NCBI GenBank assembly: GCA_951799425.1
Contig: OX637398.1
Coordinates: 18,362,270 to 18,426,269 of the forward strand
Source of the DNA: Ilex aquifolium
Taxonomy: Eukaryota; Streptophyta; Magnoliopsida; Aquifoliales; Aquifoliaceae
Direction of reading: 5' to 3'
DNA: 64,000 nt
This document shows, piece after piece, positions 21,901 to 33,755 of this stretch. The notes under the pieces are model-generated. The model was not told where the DNA came from. It ran no database searches and worked only from the letters and a program-made list of their open reading frames with translations. How positions within the stretch are numbered: the first letter of the stretch is position 1; every line of letters begins with the position of its first letter. A program made the translations under genes and the position numbers.

Positions 21901-24900
21901 AGATGAATATTGAGAGTAAGATTGTGGAAATTTTTGCTCAGTTGGGAGTGAGAGGCTTAGATTAGAGGGTTTGGAATGGAGTCCATTTAATGGAAGTAAA
22001 TCTAGGTGGTTGGGAAAGACCTTTTAAAGAAGTGTGGTAGAGATAAAACTCCGAGTATCGATGGTTTCATTTTGGCGATTTATTAAGTAGTGAATGTTAT
22101 CACTAATTCTACGTTTATTTGTTTGATCCCTGAAAAAGACAAGTCCAAAACGAAGAATTTTAGGATGATAATCTGGGTGTCTCTCTATAAAATCATTACA
22201 GAAGTGTTATCTTTTGAGATTCAGGGAGTCTCTTGGTGATATTATTTATGATTGTCAAGAAGCCTGTGTTAAATATAGGCAAATTCTTGATGTGGCTCTC
22301 ATTGAAAATGAAATTGTAGATGATTATAGATCTAGAGGAAATGAGGTTTTTGTATTAAAATTTTAGAAGGCCTATGTTATGTGGTTTTAAGATTTTTTGG
22401 ACTGCCTTATTAGTTAAGATATGGAGGTCGATGGAGAAGGTGAATTAGGGGATGTTTGAGATCTATGAACTTCTTTGTTATACTTAATGGAAAGTCTAGG
22501 AGTAGATCTATGAACATCTAGAGGTAGGGTCCTTTATCTCTTTTTCTCTTTACTTTAGTTGTTGATGGACTTAGCAGGTTAGTGAAACGTGCATAGAGTT
22601 GTAATCTTGTGGAAGGATTTATTGTGGGGTGGGATAGGATTGTTGTCTCTTACTTGCAGTCATGGTTTAAAGTCGCAGTATTAACTATCAACTCGAAGGG
22701 CACTAATACACATCTGTCGTGGTGTCGCGGCACGGTATCAGGCAATATGCTCAAAAAGCTAGATAGATGCTCCAAAAATATTTGGAAAAAAACATGGAAA
22801 ATTCTAAAAAATATAAGTAATAGCATTCATGCATCATATGATCAAAATACATCAACTAACATATTAAACATAGTTAAAATCCATTATAAGGACGTAATCG
22901 AAAATATGTGTTATCAATAGTGTTACATATAAGAACATACCCAATCAAAATTAATTTATGTCCTATTTTATATCAATAATATAGCTTAATAAAATATAGT
23001 AACTTAATATGTTTAAGTCATAAGTAGACCTATATTACTGATGTAAGAAATAAAGTACATTATTAGAATTTGTTTAAGCCTTTCAGGACCAAAAAGGATT
23101 ATACCAGAATATATAACAAAACTTATTAAAAACCATTTGTAATAGACATTTATTAAGCTATTAATAAAAATTACTGAAAATATTACAAATTAGAAAAAAA
23201 AAACAAAAGCAAAAACAAAAAGAGTAAAGGACCCTTTAAAAGGGTCATTCGACTGCAAGAGGAGAACTTAACACGACTTCGTCAGAGAGAGAATATAGAG
23301 AGAACGAGAAGAGAAGAGAATATAGAGAGAACGAGAAGATAAGAGAAGAGAGAGAAGACTCAAATCAATCACGTGGAAGAAATGACAACACATGGGACAA
23401 ACGCTTGGCTTCTGTGAATCGCAACAATTTCACAAAGAAGAAGAGGGCTTTCACAACAATTCTTTTGGATTTTGTAGGGTTTTCGTACAAATTGTTTTAA
23501 TATCTTCTTCTTTTGGCAAAAAGAGTTTGATTAGGGTTTGTAATTGGAAGATTGCATATGGTTCTGTGATTAGAGTGGGAAGATTTAGGGTATAATTTAT
23601 TTCTTCTTCCCTTTTGCCTTTTTTTGTTGTCTAAGATCTGTCGATTGGTTTTGAGGACATCGGTTCAACTCGAATACGACTCGTCCAATTCAAGCGAGTT
23701 ACATTCGATTGGTACCGATTTTGACGAGCTATGGCCGAGTCGGAACCGATTCATGTGAAACTCAGAATATTTGAGTGGCGTAACTCATTATTGGTTCGAT
23801 GGTGGCCGAGTCGAATACGACTTGGTCGAGCTGTATCGGACTCGGCCAATATTTTGAACCATGCTTGCAATTCGCTGATGATATAGTATTTTGTGCATGG
23901 GGGATAAGGAGAAAATTATTAATCTTAAGAATATTGTGAAAATGTTTGGATTGAAGTTAAATATGAATAAAATTTTACTTGTGGGCATAACTTCACGTCA
24001 TGATAAGATAAGAAGAGGTGCAGGACTTTTGGGGTGTCAAGTGGGGGAATAACCTTTGAATTATTAAAGTTGTCTTTGCGTGAAAATTCATTATCCTTAT
24101 CTTTTTGGGATCCGACGGTGAAGAGATTTGGTGAGAGATTGGGTGGATATAAGAGAGCTTTCATTTCCAAAAGGGGTAGGCTAACATTAGTACAATCCGT
24201 TTGACCACTTATTTTTTTATCTTTATTTAAATGACTGGGAAGATAGCCATGAAGATTGAAGAAATGATAAGGGAATTCTTGTGGGAATGATGTGGTGAGT
24301 GGAGGAAGGATCATTTGATTAGCTAAGAGGTAGTGTCCATATCTAAGCATAAAGGGAACTTTTAATTGAAAATTTGAAGGCAAGAAATATTACTTTAGTG
24401 GTTAAGTGGCTTTGGAGATTTCCCATAGAACAAAATTCTCTATGACATTTGGTTATCAATAACAAATATGGATTACAATCCAGTAGATAGGACTCTAATA
24501 GTGCCAATGGAAGTTTCTAGTGCCCGTAGAAGTTTATATCCCAAGTAGTGAAAAATTTAAATTAATTGTGGGTAATAGGTAGAGACTTCATTGTTAGGAG
24601 GATATGTGGATTGGGGAGTCATCTTCTTCATTTTTGCTTCCTTGTCTATCAATTGTCTAATTCTCATGGTGCATCCATTGTTGTTATACTTCGATGGTAT
24701 AATCACCCTTCCTCATGGGACTTTAGTTTTCGTAAGAATTTAGATGACAAGGACACTAGGGAGTTGATGGCATTTCTTTCTATTCTTGATTTTTCCTTTT
24801 TGAATCAAGAGTCATGCGACAAAAGAAAATGGGTCTGAGAAGGCCCCATACTTACCTTTCCCCATAGTATTGTGTGAAGTGTAAATGTGCTTTGAAAAGC

Positions 24901-27900
24901 ATTGATTATTTATTTCCTATTGCTCTATGCTATGTCCTTGTGGAATAAGTTGTTTGACTTGATGGGTATGACTTGGGTGATTCCTAAATTACATATATAT
25001 GGAGATGTGAAAGATTCTGGGAGGATTGATAAAGGCGTGACTCTTTGGTATTGTGCTATTATTACTACATGTTGAGTTGTTTAGAAAGAAATGTATGAAT
25101 ATTTGAAGATTGAAGTGAGTGGATGGAAGTATTATGGGATCATATTTATTTTTTAGCGCTGTAGCATGGGTAATGAAGGACTTTAAAGGAATTTTGTTTT
25201 TTTCTTTTTAGCGCATTGGAGAGTTTCATGTGATTTCTAGGCTTTTATTTCTTTTTCTCCTTTTCGTTTGTATTTTTTCTACTTCATTGGATTCCTTATC
25301 CAACTTCTTTGATGTACTTTTCATTTTTTATTGATACAAAGTTTCCGTTTCCCGTGAAAAAAAAAAATTGATATGAAAGCTTCATTCACATTACCAAGTG
25401 ACAAGTTAAAGGTGTCAATTGAGTCATGACGTTTCATATCTAGACTCTTGTCATTTTGGGTTTGTATCATTTTGAATTGTGTCATTTGAGGTTTAGATTA
25501 TGTTCATGTCGTGTTCATGTAACGCGTGAACTAGAGACTATGCATCGAAGATCCTATTTTCTTAACCAAATCCACCCTACATTGCCCCCATAAATTGAAT
25601 ATCTACTTAATTCTTATCCGAGTAAATCAAATCATAAAAAAATTATTTACAAGTTGTACAATACCTTAGCAAGAAAAAAAATAATAATAATTAGACATTT
25701 TTTTTCTTGCATTATTGGTCTGTCGTGTCGTGTCGTGTCAAAATTGAGTTATCCATATTTGACAATAACCCACCCATTAATCATTTGTGTTAATTGGTGG
25801 TATCATTTTTTACTTCGTGTTGAGTTCTTGTCTTGTTAGCGTGTTCATTTGAGAATGATATCCATATCTTTGATCAAACCAATTTTACCAGAATTGTGAG
25901 TCGATTTAATACGTGGTATGGGTACGCAGTATGGTACATCTTCTGATACACGGGGCAATAGGAGTAGACTTAGTTTGTAAATTGTTTTGGGTCATGGTTC
26001 ATTTTCTATAGGATCGCTTTCTCTATTTTACCAGTTAAGTATTTATTTTGGGGTTTGAATTACAATTTGGGGACCAGAATTTAAGCAATCCGGATTGTGA
26101 ACCCACTCTATTTCAAGGCATAGGGGTATCTATGATCCCGGTATCTGTGGATCAAACACTTCATTCTTCAAGTACTTCTCTTCTCTTCTCTCTATTGCGC
26201 TCTCATTTTTTTCTCAAAAATATCTTTTCCCAAGGCAAGACAACTATGATCTAATGATATTTTTATAGGATGTCATATATCAGTCTTTTATTATAACATG
26301 CACTACCTAGAGCTTTGATTAATTTGAACAATTTTGTATGAATGGAAGGGGTGAAGTTATGTTTTACTTTTGAAGAAACGAATGGCAATAGAGATGCTTG
26401 ATCACCTATTGGACTCTTATTGTATCCTTTATAGGATTGATCTTGGAAGGATCACACTGTGTCCTGCTCCTGCCAATGCTATTGGCGTACACTCTTCTTT
26501 AAGTTTAATGAATTTTGTCTCTATGCTAACAATTTCGATATAGTTGATTATTTATACTTTGACATGATTACACATGCACGCACTCATTTAATCATTAGTA
26601 TCTACATTTTTTGGGGAGGATAAAATAAGTAATGTTTCTCGGGCTAACACCCTTGCAAATGTGTGCAGATAAGTTCACAAAAGAAGAAGACAGGTGTCAT
26701 TGCTCCTAAGCGTTTTGTACAGCGATTGAAGAAGCAAAATGAGATCTTCCGCAGCTATATGCACCAGGTATGTTCTTAATATAAAAAATTGCCTGAGTTG
26801 GCTCTGATTTGTAAATCTCAGATAGCAGTTCCTGTGACGTCAAAAATAATACTTTCTGTAGTTAAAGAAGAATGGAAAGTTTTGGAAATATCTGGCCAGC
26901 ATTTGGAGTTAATAGAATTATAAAATAAGCTGATGCCCACCCTTTTGTGTTACTGTTGTATTTTTATTGAACTCAAACAATATGTCCTTGGGCTAACTGG
27001 TTGGTTCAACACACAGCATTTGATTTACCGGACTTTGTTTATATATAAGGCCCAATGACACACTGAGGTGAAAGAAACTCCAAAATGCTCTCTTTTTTTT
27101 TAATACTTAAGAAAAATATAATGACTGCACGTCTTTTCCCTAAAGACTTGCTCATACTATATGTCCATTGTGATTGTGTGGATGGATATAACAGATGGAG
27201 TGGGTTACGAGAGTATAACGTGATCAAATTCGTGAAGTGTTAAAAACATAAACCATATCATGAAATGAAATATTCTTGTAGATATATCTGAGAGGAAGTC
27301 ATGACAGAATGCTTTTGGAGCATGCATCATGGATCTTTAGCAGGGGTGGTCCAACACATATTGGGGGCATTAGGTTTAAAATTTTAGATGACGCTCAACA
27401 CTATATAGTATAAAAATATAGATATGACTAAATAATTATGAAAAAATAATATATATTTCCTTAAAAATTATTTTGGAATTTACTCCTACACACCTATTTT
27501 CTAGTCGTTTTGTGTGTTTCTTGTATTTTTTAAAAAAAATAATAAGCAAAAAAAATCAAAAGCTAAGAAAAAAATTCCTAATTATGAGAAATAGGTAATA
27601 AATAAATAATCTGCCAAGCAATTGTGATTATATTAAATCAAAGTATTGTGTGAGGAAATAACTCATCTTTCAGTGTTTGCATAAAAATAGGGCAAACTCC
27701 AAAAACAAAATTAATGTAAGAATAGTCATTCGGTCGTGTCTTGTCATAATTTACTCAGTACACAATCATCTATCCTATCCCATTTATAATCTTGTGGGTT
27801 TGTACCGTATGTAGGTCGTGTTTAGCGAGTTTGTGTCGTGTTTAGCCATGTTTGTGTCGTGTTTAGCCATGTTTGTGTTGACTCATTTATTTGAGAGGTC

Positions 27901-30900
27901 TAACAAGACCACCCATTTCCGGTAACTCCATGTCATTTTTTTATTGGGTTTGCAAATCATATCTTAAATTGTCTAGTCCAGTTAAAATTGGGGCCCTAAA
28001 CATTTTTTAAGCAATCCTAAAAATTATTTTTTGGGGCCCTAAATTTTTTGTATTTGGGGCTCTAGGCAGCAGACTTAATGGCCTATGTCTAAGGCCGGCC
28101 CTGATCTTTAGTTTAAACTCTTTAAGATGAGCCAAGTTATGGTGAACCTGCATTTTAGAGAATGAGATTGCATTTTGAGAAGCATGCTATAAGCAATGCA
28201 TGAATGGGGAATAGTACAACCTTGGAAACACATAAGACCGTCTCTACTGCTAGGACATATGAGTTCTTGCAAGATAGTGGTTACTTGTTGTACTTAACCT
28301 GCTTTTCTAACTAATATTTTTTCTTCCTGTACTGTGGTTTTGCACAGACTTCTATTTTTTTATCATCCTCAATTCTTCTACACTTTGTTATCAACCTGTA
28401 TGAATGTCTCTCACATCTCCTATTTCGTAACATCTTTTCTAGCCATGTATGAGTTGGATTACATGATGTGACAATTCCATTCATTGTCTATAGGTGGTGG
28501 ACAATTCCATTCATTGTCTATAGGTGGTGGACAATTGCATTCAATGCCCCCATTAACTGATGGTTTTGTGGCGTTTGGAGTGCTCATCTTGGTTTCTCCT
28601 CTTGTTTTCTTTTTCATTTTTCTTTTTGAGGTGTGTGTTTTAGCCTTTTAGGGAGTTGAGTTCCTTCATTTCTAGCGTGGTTAATATGCTCTCTCTCTCT
28701 TGTGTTTCTAAATTGGGACCTGAACTTTGTCCCTCTGGAATTTTATAGAATATTCTTTTGTTTTTTGTGATCTCTTAGTTTCGTGATATTGGAATGGTAT
28801 AGAGTGCCTCCTCTAGAGTTTTCTTTCCATTTATGAATCACTTTCTTGCTGTAGATGAAAATTTTAGTAATGAGAAGTGCTTAGAAACAACAGGTTCATT
28901 CTTTTTGGATATGGATTTTTTCTCTATCAATGCAGGCAGACTCGGAAATATAAACACTATTTTTGTGATTGTCTCAATCTTGAATGGAACTTGCTTCTAT
29001 ATTTCAATATTCTCCCAAAATTCTAATGTAGTCATCATGTTTCCATCATTCTACTATTTCATACCCCTATATTCCTTTTTCTTTTGGTCTTCTTGAAAGA
29101 AAAAAAAAATTTGTGGCTGAGGGAGGGTAAGAAGTTGGTGTAAGAATTTGTAAGTGCTGTTTAAGTTATCTGCTGGCATATTCTTTTGGCCTACTGCAGG
29201 ATTCGCAAGGCTAAGTACTCTTGTCCCATAAAAACTGATCTCCTACCCCTTGTGAGCAGTCCAATGTCAAATATCAGTGTATGAAGATATATTGTTTATT
29301 TCCAATGCCCCTTTCTCAGGGAACTAGTTGATGCAAACGTGGGTTGCACGTGGATCATTTTGAATATCAAATATTATATGTTAGTGTTGTAAATATTATG
29401 AAATGATATCAACCACAACACTAGTACCTACAAGAGTTAATTGCATAATAAAGTCTTTAATCTAATAAGATGGTACAAGCAATTAGCACATAACCAACTT
29501 ACAAAATGATCCACGTTACATATAAGAAGAAAGACAAAAATTATACCAAGAAATGAAATAATTATTGACATATACAATCAGGTTAAAAATCAGAAATAGT
29601 AACTTAAATGTTGGATCCTTCCAAGGTTGTGTATTCTAAAATAGTAAAAAATCGAGGGATTCTTCATTTTCTGGTAATTGTCCAACAATATTTTCATAAT
29701 TTTTCATTTGGCTTTCTGTTATAAATATATATTGTTGTATAGAAAATGCCAAAACATATATATTTGAGACCTTTATTAAAAAACAAATGGCGCCTCAACA
29801 AATATTACTTTTCAAGACTTAAATACGACACATGCCATCATCATTAGAGCTTCTGTTCAGAGAAAACTGACCGGTAGATCAGCCGATGGAACATATCAAA
29901 TATGTTATAGAACTCAAAAATGATTTGTATACATGACAGTTGAGATAGAAGAGGTCTATGAATTTGGTTGTTTGACAGATTAAGGATTGACAAACGTTAA
30001 AAAGAAAAATGCTAAATAGACTTAAAAAATTGACTTGAAAACTTGACTTGATGAATTACTACCATTGAATAGGTAGTGGGTTCCAATAAATATTGGACTC
30101 ACAGTTAAATCAATGACAAATATAAAAGTCCCATCATCAAGTCAAATTTTTAAGTCTGTGTAATATTGCTCTGTCAAAAACTGGCGCAGAATTTGCACAT
30201 AGAGCATTCGGCAAACATTTATTGTTAGAATTTGTGTAGGCTAGATGTTAGTTCAAAATGTTTGTAGAAGCAGCAAGAATATGAACAACTTGGAATGGTT
30301 AATGAGTATATGTAGTGCAGACTAAATGCAATAGTTATCTTAATAAATGACCGAACTAATTTTGAATAATAATTATGAGTAAACAAGAAAGACAAAAGTT
30401 TTCATGATTGGTACATGTACATATAATTAATTTTATGCTGGAGGAGATCAAAAGACAAGAAAGATATAATGGACATTAAACTTAAATGAGTAGTTAAGTA
30501 GGTTGTGGGTTTTGTGTATAGCCGTTTGTGAAAATAACATGAATATGAGAAGTCTCAAATAGTTAACCAATATATTTATGTGTAATTGAATTCTAGTAGT
30601 TATTTGGTGAAGGAGAAAATGGTTATTAAGACATTAGTCAAGGGTAAAAAGAGAAAACAAAAGTTTTTGGTTTAAGGTACTTTTACAGTAGTAGAGATAG
30701 AGATAATTTGGCCGTGCATGCAGAACATTAGATATGGATTCTAACAGAAAAAGAAACAGAAACTGTCAGCCCCTCTGTGTGTATGTTGTCTTGTTCCCCT
30801 GTTTTTCCTTCCTTATTTCCTTTGTATTCATGCCTTGTCTATGGTTAATATTTTGCTGTAGGACTGACAGAAGAAATTGCCTTATGTTTGGAGTATAACA

Positions 30901-32806
30901 GAGTGTGTACAATTTCATAAGCTCATCTAGTCTAAATCTTCCTGTTCTATGTAGGATGCGCATGAATTTTTGAACTACTTGCTAAATGAACTTGTTGACA
31001 TACTTGAGAAAGAATCCCATGCTACAAAGAGTGATCTAGAAGCCTTATCACCATCTGAAAAGGTCGCAAATGGACCAAAGAATGCTCATGCCAATGGTAC
31101 TAAAAAAGAGCCTCTGGTCACCTGGGTGCACAAAAATTTTCAGGTGACTTTACTCGAACAATTCATCAGTTTTCTTCATAGTAGCTTGTGTTAAGTAATT
31201 AGAGGAAGACGATATAAATATGTGCTTCTGCATTCTTTTACATGTGGCTGCACATATCAGTTTAAGTGGCTGTTCGGTTGTCAACAAGTTTCATGAGCCT
31301 TAGATTGTCAGACTCCTGCCTATTTTATTTCTTTGACCCCAAAAAGGTGGCTGGGATTGTTTCATCTACTTATGTGTGCTTAGTCTGCTATGTTGAACAA
31401 TAAAACCGTAGTTCCTCCAAAAGCATGCAGATGTTGTTAGTATTTGCATTGCCTCTGAGGAATCTCATTGTCCTTGATTGGCTATTCTTCAGGGTATCCT
31501 CACAAATGAAACGAGGTGCTTACGGTGTGAGACTGTGACAGCAAGGGATGAAACATTTTTGGACTTGAGCCTTGATATTGAACAGAACAGTTCGATTACA
31601 AGCTGTCTGAAAAATTTCAGTTCTACCGAAACTTTGAATGCAGAAGACAAATTCTTTTGTGACAAGTGCTGCAGGTAGGTGGCACTTGTGCATTGTATTT
31701 TGGTTATGGGTTGTTCTGCTACGTTGTTTTTAGTTACCTCTTTCCAATTGGATGAATCAGTGAGTGTAGTCAATGTATGTGGCCTTATAGTGCTTACACA
31801 AGGGTTAAGCCAAGCATTGATAATGAAACAGTTGCCTAGGTGTGTGAAACCATATAGACGCTAAAATATTGCTTCACATAGGATGATGTTGTTACTTCCA
31901 ACTCATGAAGTTTCCCTATTTATTTTTATTATAGAGAATGCATTTCCACATCTTCTACACTGGATTCATTTTTTTGTGCTTCAAACAGTATTTCATTCAA
32001 ATTCATGTTACTTTCCTCCGGCTTTGAATGTGTCACATTTTACGGAACATTTTTAGAATTTCAATTACTGAATGAACTTTTTGAGCATCCTGCTGTAACT
32101 CCACCTTAACAGACTTGTACAGATCCCAACCCTACTCCAACCCCCCCCCCCCCCCCCTTCCCCTCCTTCCCCAAATAAATAAATAAAAAGAAACCCCCAC
32201 CCGGCTTTAAATAAGAGTTTAAATGAGAGCATCCTGCTGAACTCTTGATGGTTTCATAGAAAGATGCAGACACTGGTATGCTGAATTAAGTAGTTGATCA
32301 TCTAGTATGAAACAGGAAACGAGAGAGAAAAATGTTTTATTCTTTATGATATAAACTCCTTGTCAGATAACTACCTGTCATGCCTTGTTCAAAAATGCAG
32401 CTTGCAGGAGGCCCAGAAGAGAATGAAGATAAAAAAGGCACCTCACATTCTGGTCATCCATTTAAAGAGATTCAAATACATTGAGCAGCTTGGCCGGTAC
32501 AAGAAGCTATCTTATCGGGTTGTCTTCCCGTTGGAGCTGAAGTTGAGCAATACCGTGGAGGATGCAGATTCCGAGTACTCCTTGTTTGCTGTAGTTGTCC
32601 ATGTTGGGAGTGGACCCAACCACGGACACTATGTCAGCCTTGTGAAAAGCCATAACCATTGGTTATTCTTTGATGATGAAAATGTGGAGATAATTGATGA
32701 GTCTGCTGTGCAGACTTTCTTTGGGTCAGCCCAGGAGTACTCTAGCAACACAGATCATGGGTACATCTTGTTCTACGAGAGGTTGGCTGCTGGCAGCACA
32801 AGCTGA
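18949..32806 (+). CDS. UBP4: ubiquitin-specific protease, UBP3/UBP4 type
   Basis: Cysteine protease of the USP (C19) family that removes ubiquitin from proteins. The Arabidopsis UBP3/UBP4 pair is nuclear and needed for pollen development (family knowledge). Exons: 18949-19065, 20269-20385, 26669-26767, 30955-31143, 31493-31674, 32401-32806, all with GT..AG junctions and continuous frame, giving 369 residues (the family has about 365-371). The Cys box [16 protein letters not shown] has the nucleophile at Cys32. The His box GPNHGHYVS has His311, and FFDDENV has Asp326. Two CxxC pairs (Cys183/186 and Cys230/233) can bind zinc. Residues 135-165 form a variable Ser/Asn/Lys linker. The start [12 protein letters not shown] is conserved and could be N-myristoylated. 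Introns 2 and 3 are 6.3 and 4.2 kb and full of transposons. UBP4 is chosen over UBP3 because of the CAMTA3-like neighbour. All key residues are intact. Confidence 0.93.
19066..20268 (+). other. UBP intron 1
   Basis: 1203 bp, GT..AG. AT-rich, with no transposon or RNA gene recognised. Confidence 0.6.
21020..25368 (+). mobile_element. old L1-type LINE in UBP intron 2, split by a TIR element
   Basis: In the sense direction of UBP there is a decayed ORF2. Endonuclease remains appear near 21220-21420 ([20 protein letters not shown]). Reverse transcriptase remains appear at 22030-22660 ([11 protein letters not shown], then SYLQ at the break) and resume at 23864 with FADD. Downstream parts follow to about 25150, with a poly(A) run at 25358-25368. 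There are many stops and frame changes. The 5' end is approximate. The piece 22661-23863 is a later insertion. Confidence 0.75.
22661..23863. mobile_element. TIR DNA element inserted in the LINE, 8-bp duplication
   Basis: The ends are CATGGTTTAAAG and the complement of TTTGAACCATG. The flanks CTTGCAGT (22653-22660) and CTTGCAAT (23864-23871) are an 8-bp target duplication with one mismatch. Removing the insert and one flank restores the LINE frame at the conserved SYLQ-FADD junction, so both ends are certain to within a base or two. The 1203-bp insert has no transposase; it holds a GA-rich block with a repeated GAATATAGAGAGAACGAGAA near 23290-23340. Two shorter relatives lie at 44123-44475 and 48652-48983. 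Superfamily is undecided: 8 bp fits hAT, the termini do not. Confidence 0.8.
25369..26668 (+). other. 3' part of UBP intron 2 with TGTCGTG-type repeat
   Basis: Between about 25380 and 25870 the sequence has repeated GTGTCGTGTCGTG and GTGTCATTTTG motifs and resembles part of the hAT element at 27341-28103. The remainder up to the exon at 26669 shows no recognised element. Confidence 0.4.
27341..28103. mobile_element. non-autonomous hAT element with perfect 8-bp duplication
   Basis: The element begins CAGGGGTGGTCC and ends GGCCGGCCCTG, so its termini are CAGGG-type inverted repeats typical of hAT. The 8-bp sequence ATCTTTAG flanks it on both sides (27333-27340 and 28104-28111), a perfect target-site duplication. 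The 763-bp interior has no transposase. It includes a 21-bp tandem unit (GTTTGTGTCGTGTTTAGCC and AT) repeated at 27829-27880 and AT-rich stretches. It lies in UBP intron 3. Confidence 0.9.
27829..27880. repeat. 21-bp tandem repeat in the hAT element
   Basis: Two and a half copies of a unit starting GTTTGTGTCGTGTTTAGC. Related sequence occurs in UBP intron 2 and CAMTA intron 5. Confidence 0.7.
28471..28530. repeat. 30-bp tandem duplication
   Basis: Two identical 30-bp copies starting ACAATTCCATTCATTGTC, followed by a partial third copy. They lie in UBP intron 3. Confidence 0.85.
28531..29347 (+). other. UBP intron 3, unassigned part
   Basis: AT/T-rich intron sequence. The open frame 28833-29096 is a low-complexity intron artefact. 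No element recognised. Confidence 0.4.
29348..29516. repeat. hairpin with 15-bp perfect arms
   Basis: ACGTGGATCATTTTG (29348-29362) is the exact complement of CAAAATGATCCACGT (29502-29516). This is either a very small MITE of about 170 bp or the two ends of one. It lies in UBP intron 3. Confidence 0.55.
30011..30169. repeat. small MITE-like hairpin element
   Basis: The left end GCTAAATAGACTTAAAAA followed by TTGACTTGA matches the complement of the right end, which reads GCAATATTACACAGACTT, then AAAAATTTGACTTGA. The unit is 159 bp and non-coding, and lies in UBP intron 3. No clear target duplication. Confidence 0.55.
30170..30954 (+). other. UBP intron 3, 3' part
   Basis: AT-rich sequence running to the acceptor TATGTAG before the exon at 30955. 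Nothing recognised. Confidence 0.4.
32141..32157. repeat. poly(C) tract in UBP intron 5
   Basis: Seventeen consecutive C residues followed by a C/T-rich stretch. Its length may be unreliable in the assembly. Confidence 0.8.
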
Positions 32807-33755
32807 GAAGAGGAAGTCCAGTTTTCGTCGTATGAGTCTATACTTTCCAATTTTGTATACATTTCCCTTCTGTTCATCATTTTTTTCTCGTCACTTAATC
32901 AATCCCTGTTGAAAAATCTGGGAATATTCTGATATGACTAGTGAGGTGAGATGGCAGTGTGAAAAATGTATACTTGGGGTGTTTGGTGGTTGCAATGTAT
33001 AGCTGATGGCGGAAGCTCAGTAATCTGTATTTCTTCAACAATAAGAAGAGAGGGTACTGTATTTGGTGATGTTAGAACTTCATAGACACATATTCTAGTG
33101 GCTGAGGCTGTTTTACTAGCAATAGAAATGCATTGGTTTTCAGTTGCTACCAAATTTGGAAGGTTTTGATTTGTAATCGATCGTGTGTTGGTTGAAATTC
33201 ACTGTTGAAGTTCCAAGGCAGCCATGGGAGACAACCGGTGAGAATTTTGCTTACTAAATTTTTGTTGCCGGTTGTTTTAGATTGGAATTCATTTGAATTT
33301 CAAATCAAATTCAAAAACGAGAGTGGACTTGGCGTAGCAGCAAGATTGTTTCATTATAATATGTTCTTCAACAGTTTTAGTTGTAGAAATAATCTCTTTG
33401 CATTGGGCCTAGGGCAGTGACACTAGTTAAATCTCTTTTGCAATTCTAGGTTTTACAGAAGGAGCGGACCAATTTATTTTCTATGGGAAACTAATAGTGG
33501 TGGTAGGCCTATATATATACTGGAAACTGCCTTATTTTGTTTAGTTCTTTTTTAGAGAGGCGATGATTTCTCAACAAATATGACTGTCTGTTATGAAATT
33601 GACAAAATATTAATAAAATATAAAGAGAGTAATACACAAAATATATTAAAAATAAATATTTCTGAAACTTAATTTATCAATGTGTTGAACTTCAAGATCA
33701 CACTAGACTTTTCTTTTTCTTTTTATTTCTTTCGTTTTTGTGTGTCTCAACTGAG
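32807..33755 (+). other. 3' untranslated region and downstream flank of UBP
   Basis: The 3' UTR begins after the stop at 32804-32806. No unambiguous polyadenylation signal was identified. The frame 33205-33420 looks like chance. From about 33590 the sequence may already be LTR of the copia element. Confidence 0.4.

Noticed and set aside
28471-28560. CRISPR-like array
   Set aside because: It is a simple tandem duplication of 30 bp without spacers, in a plant intron.
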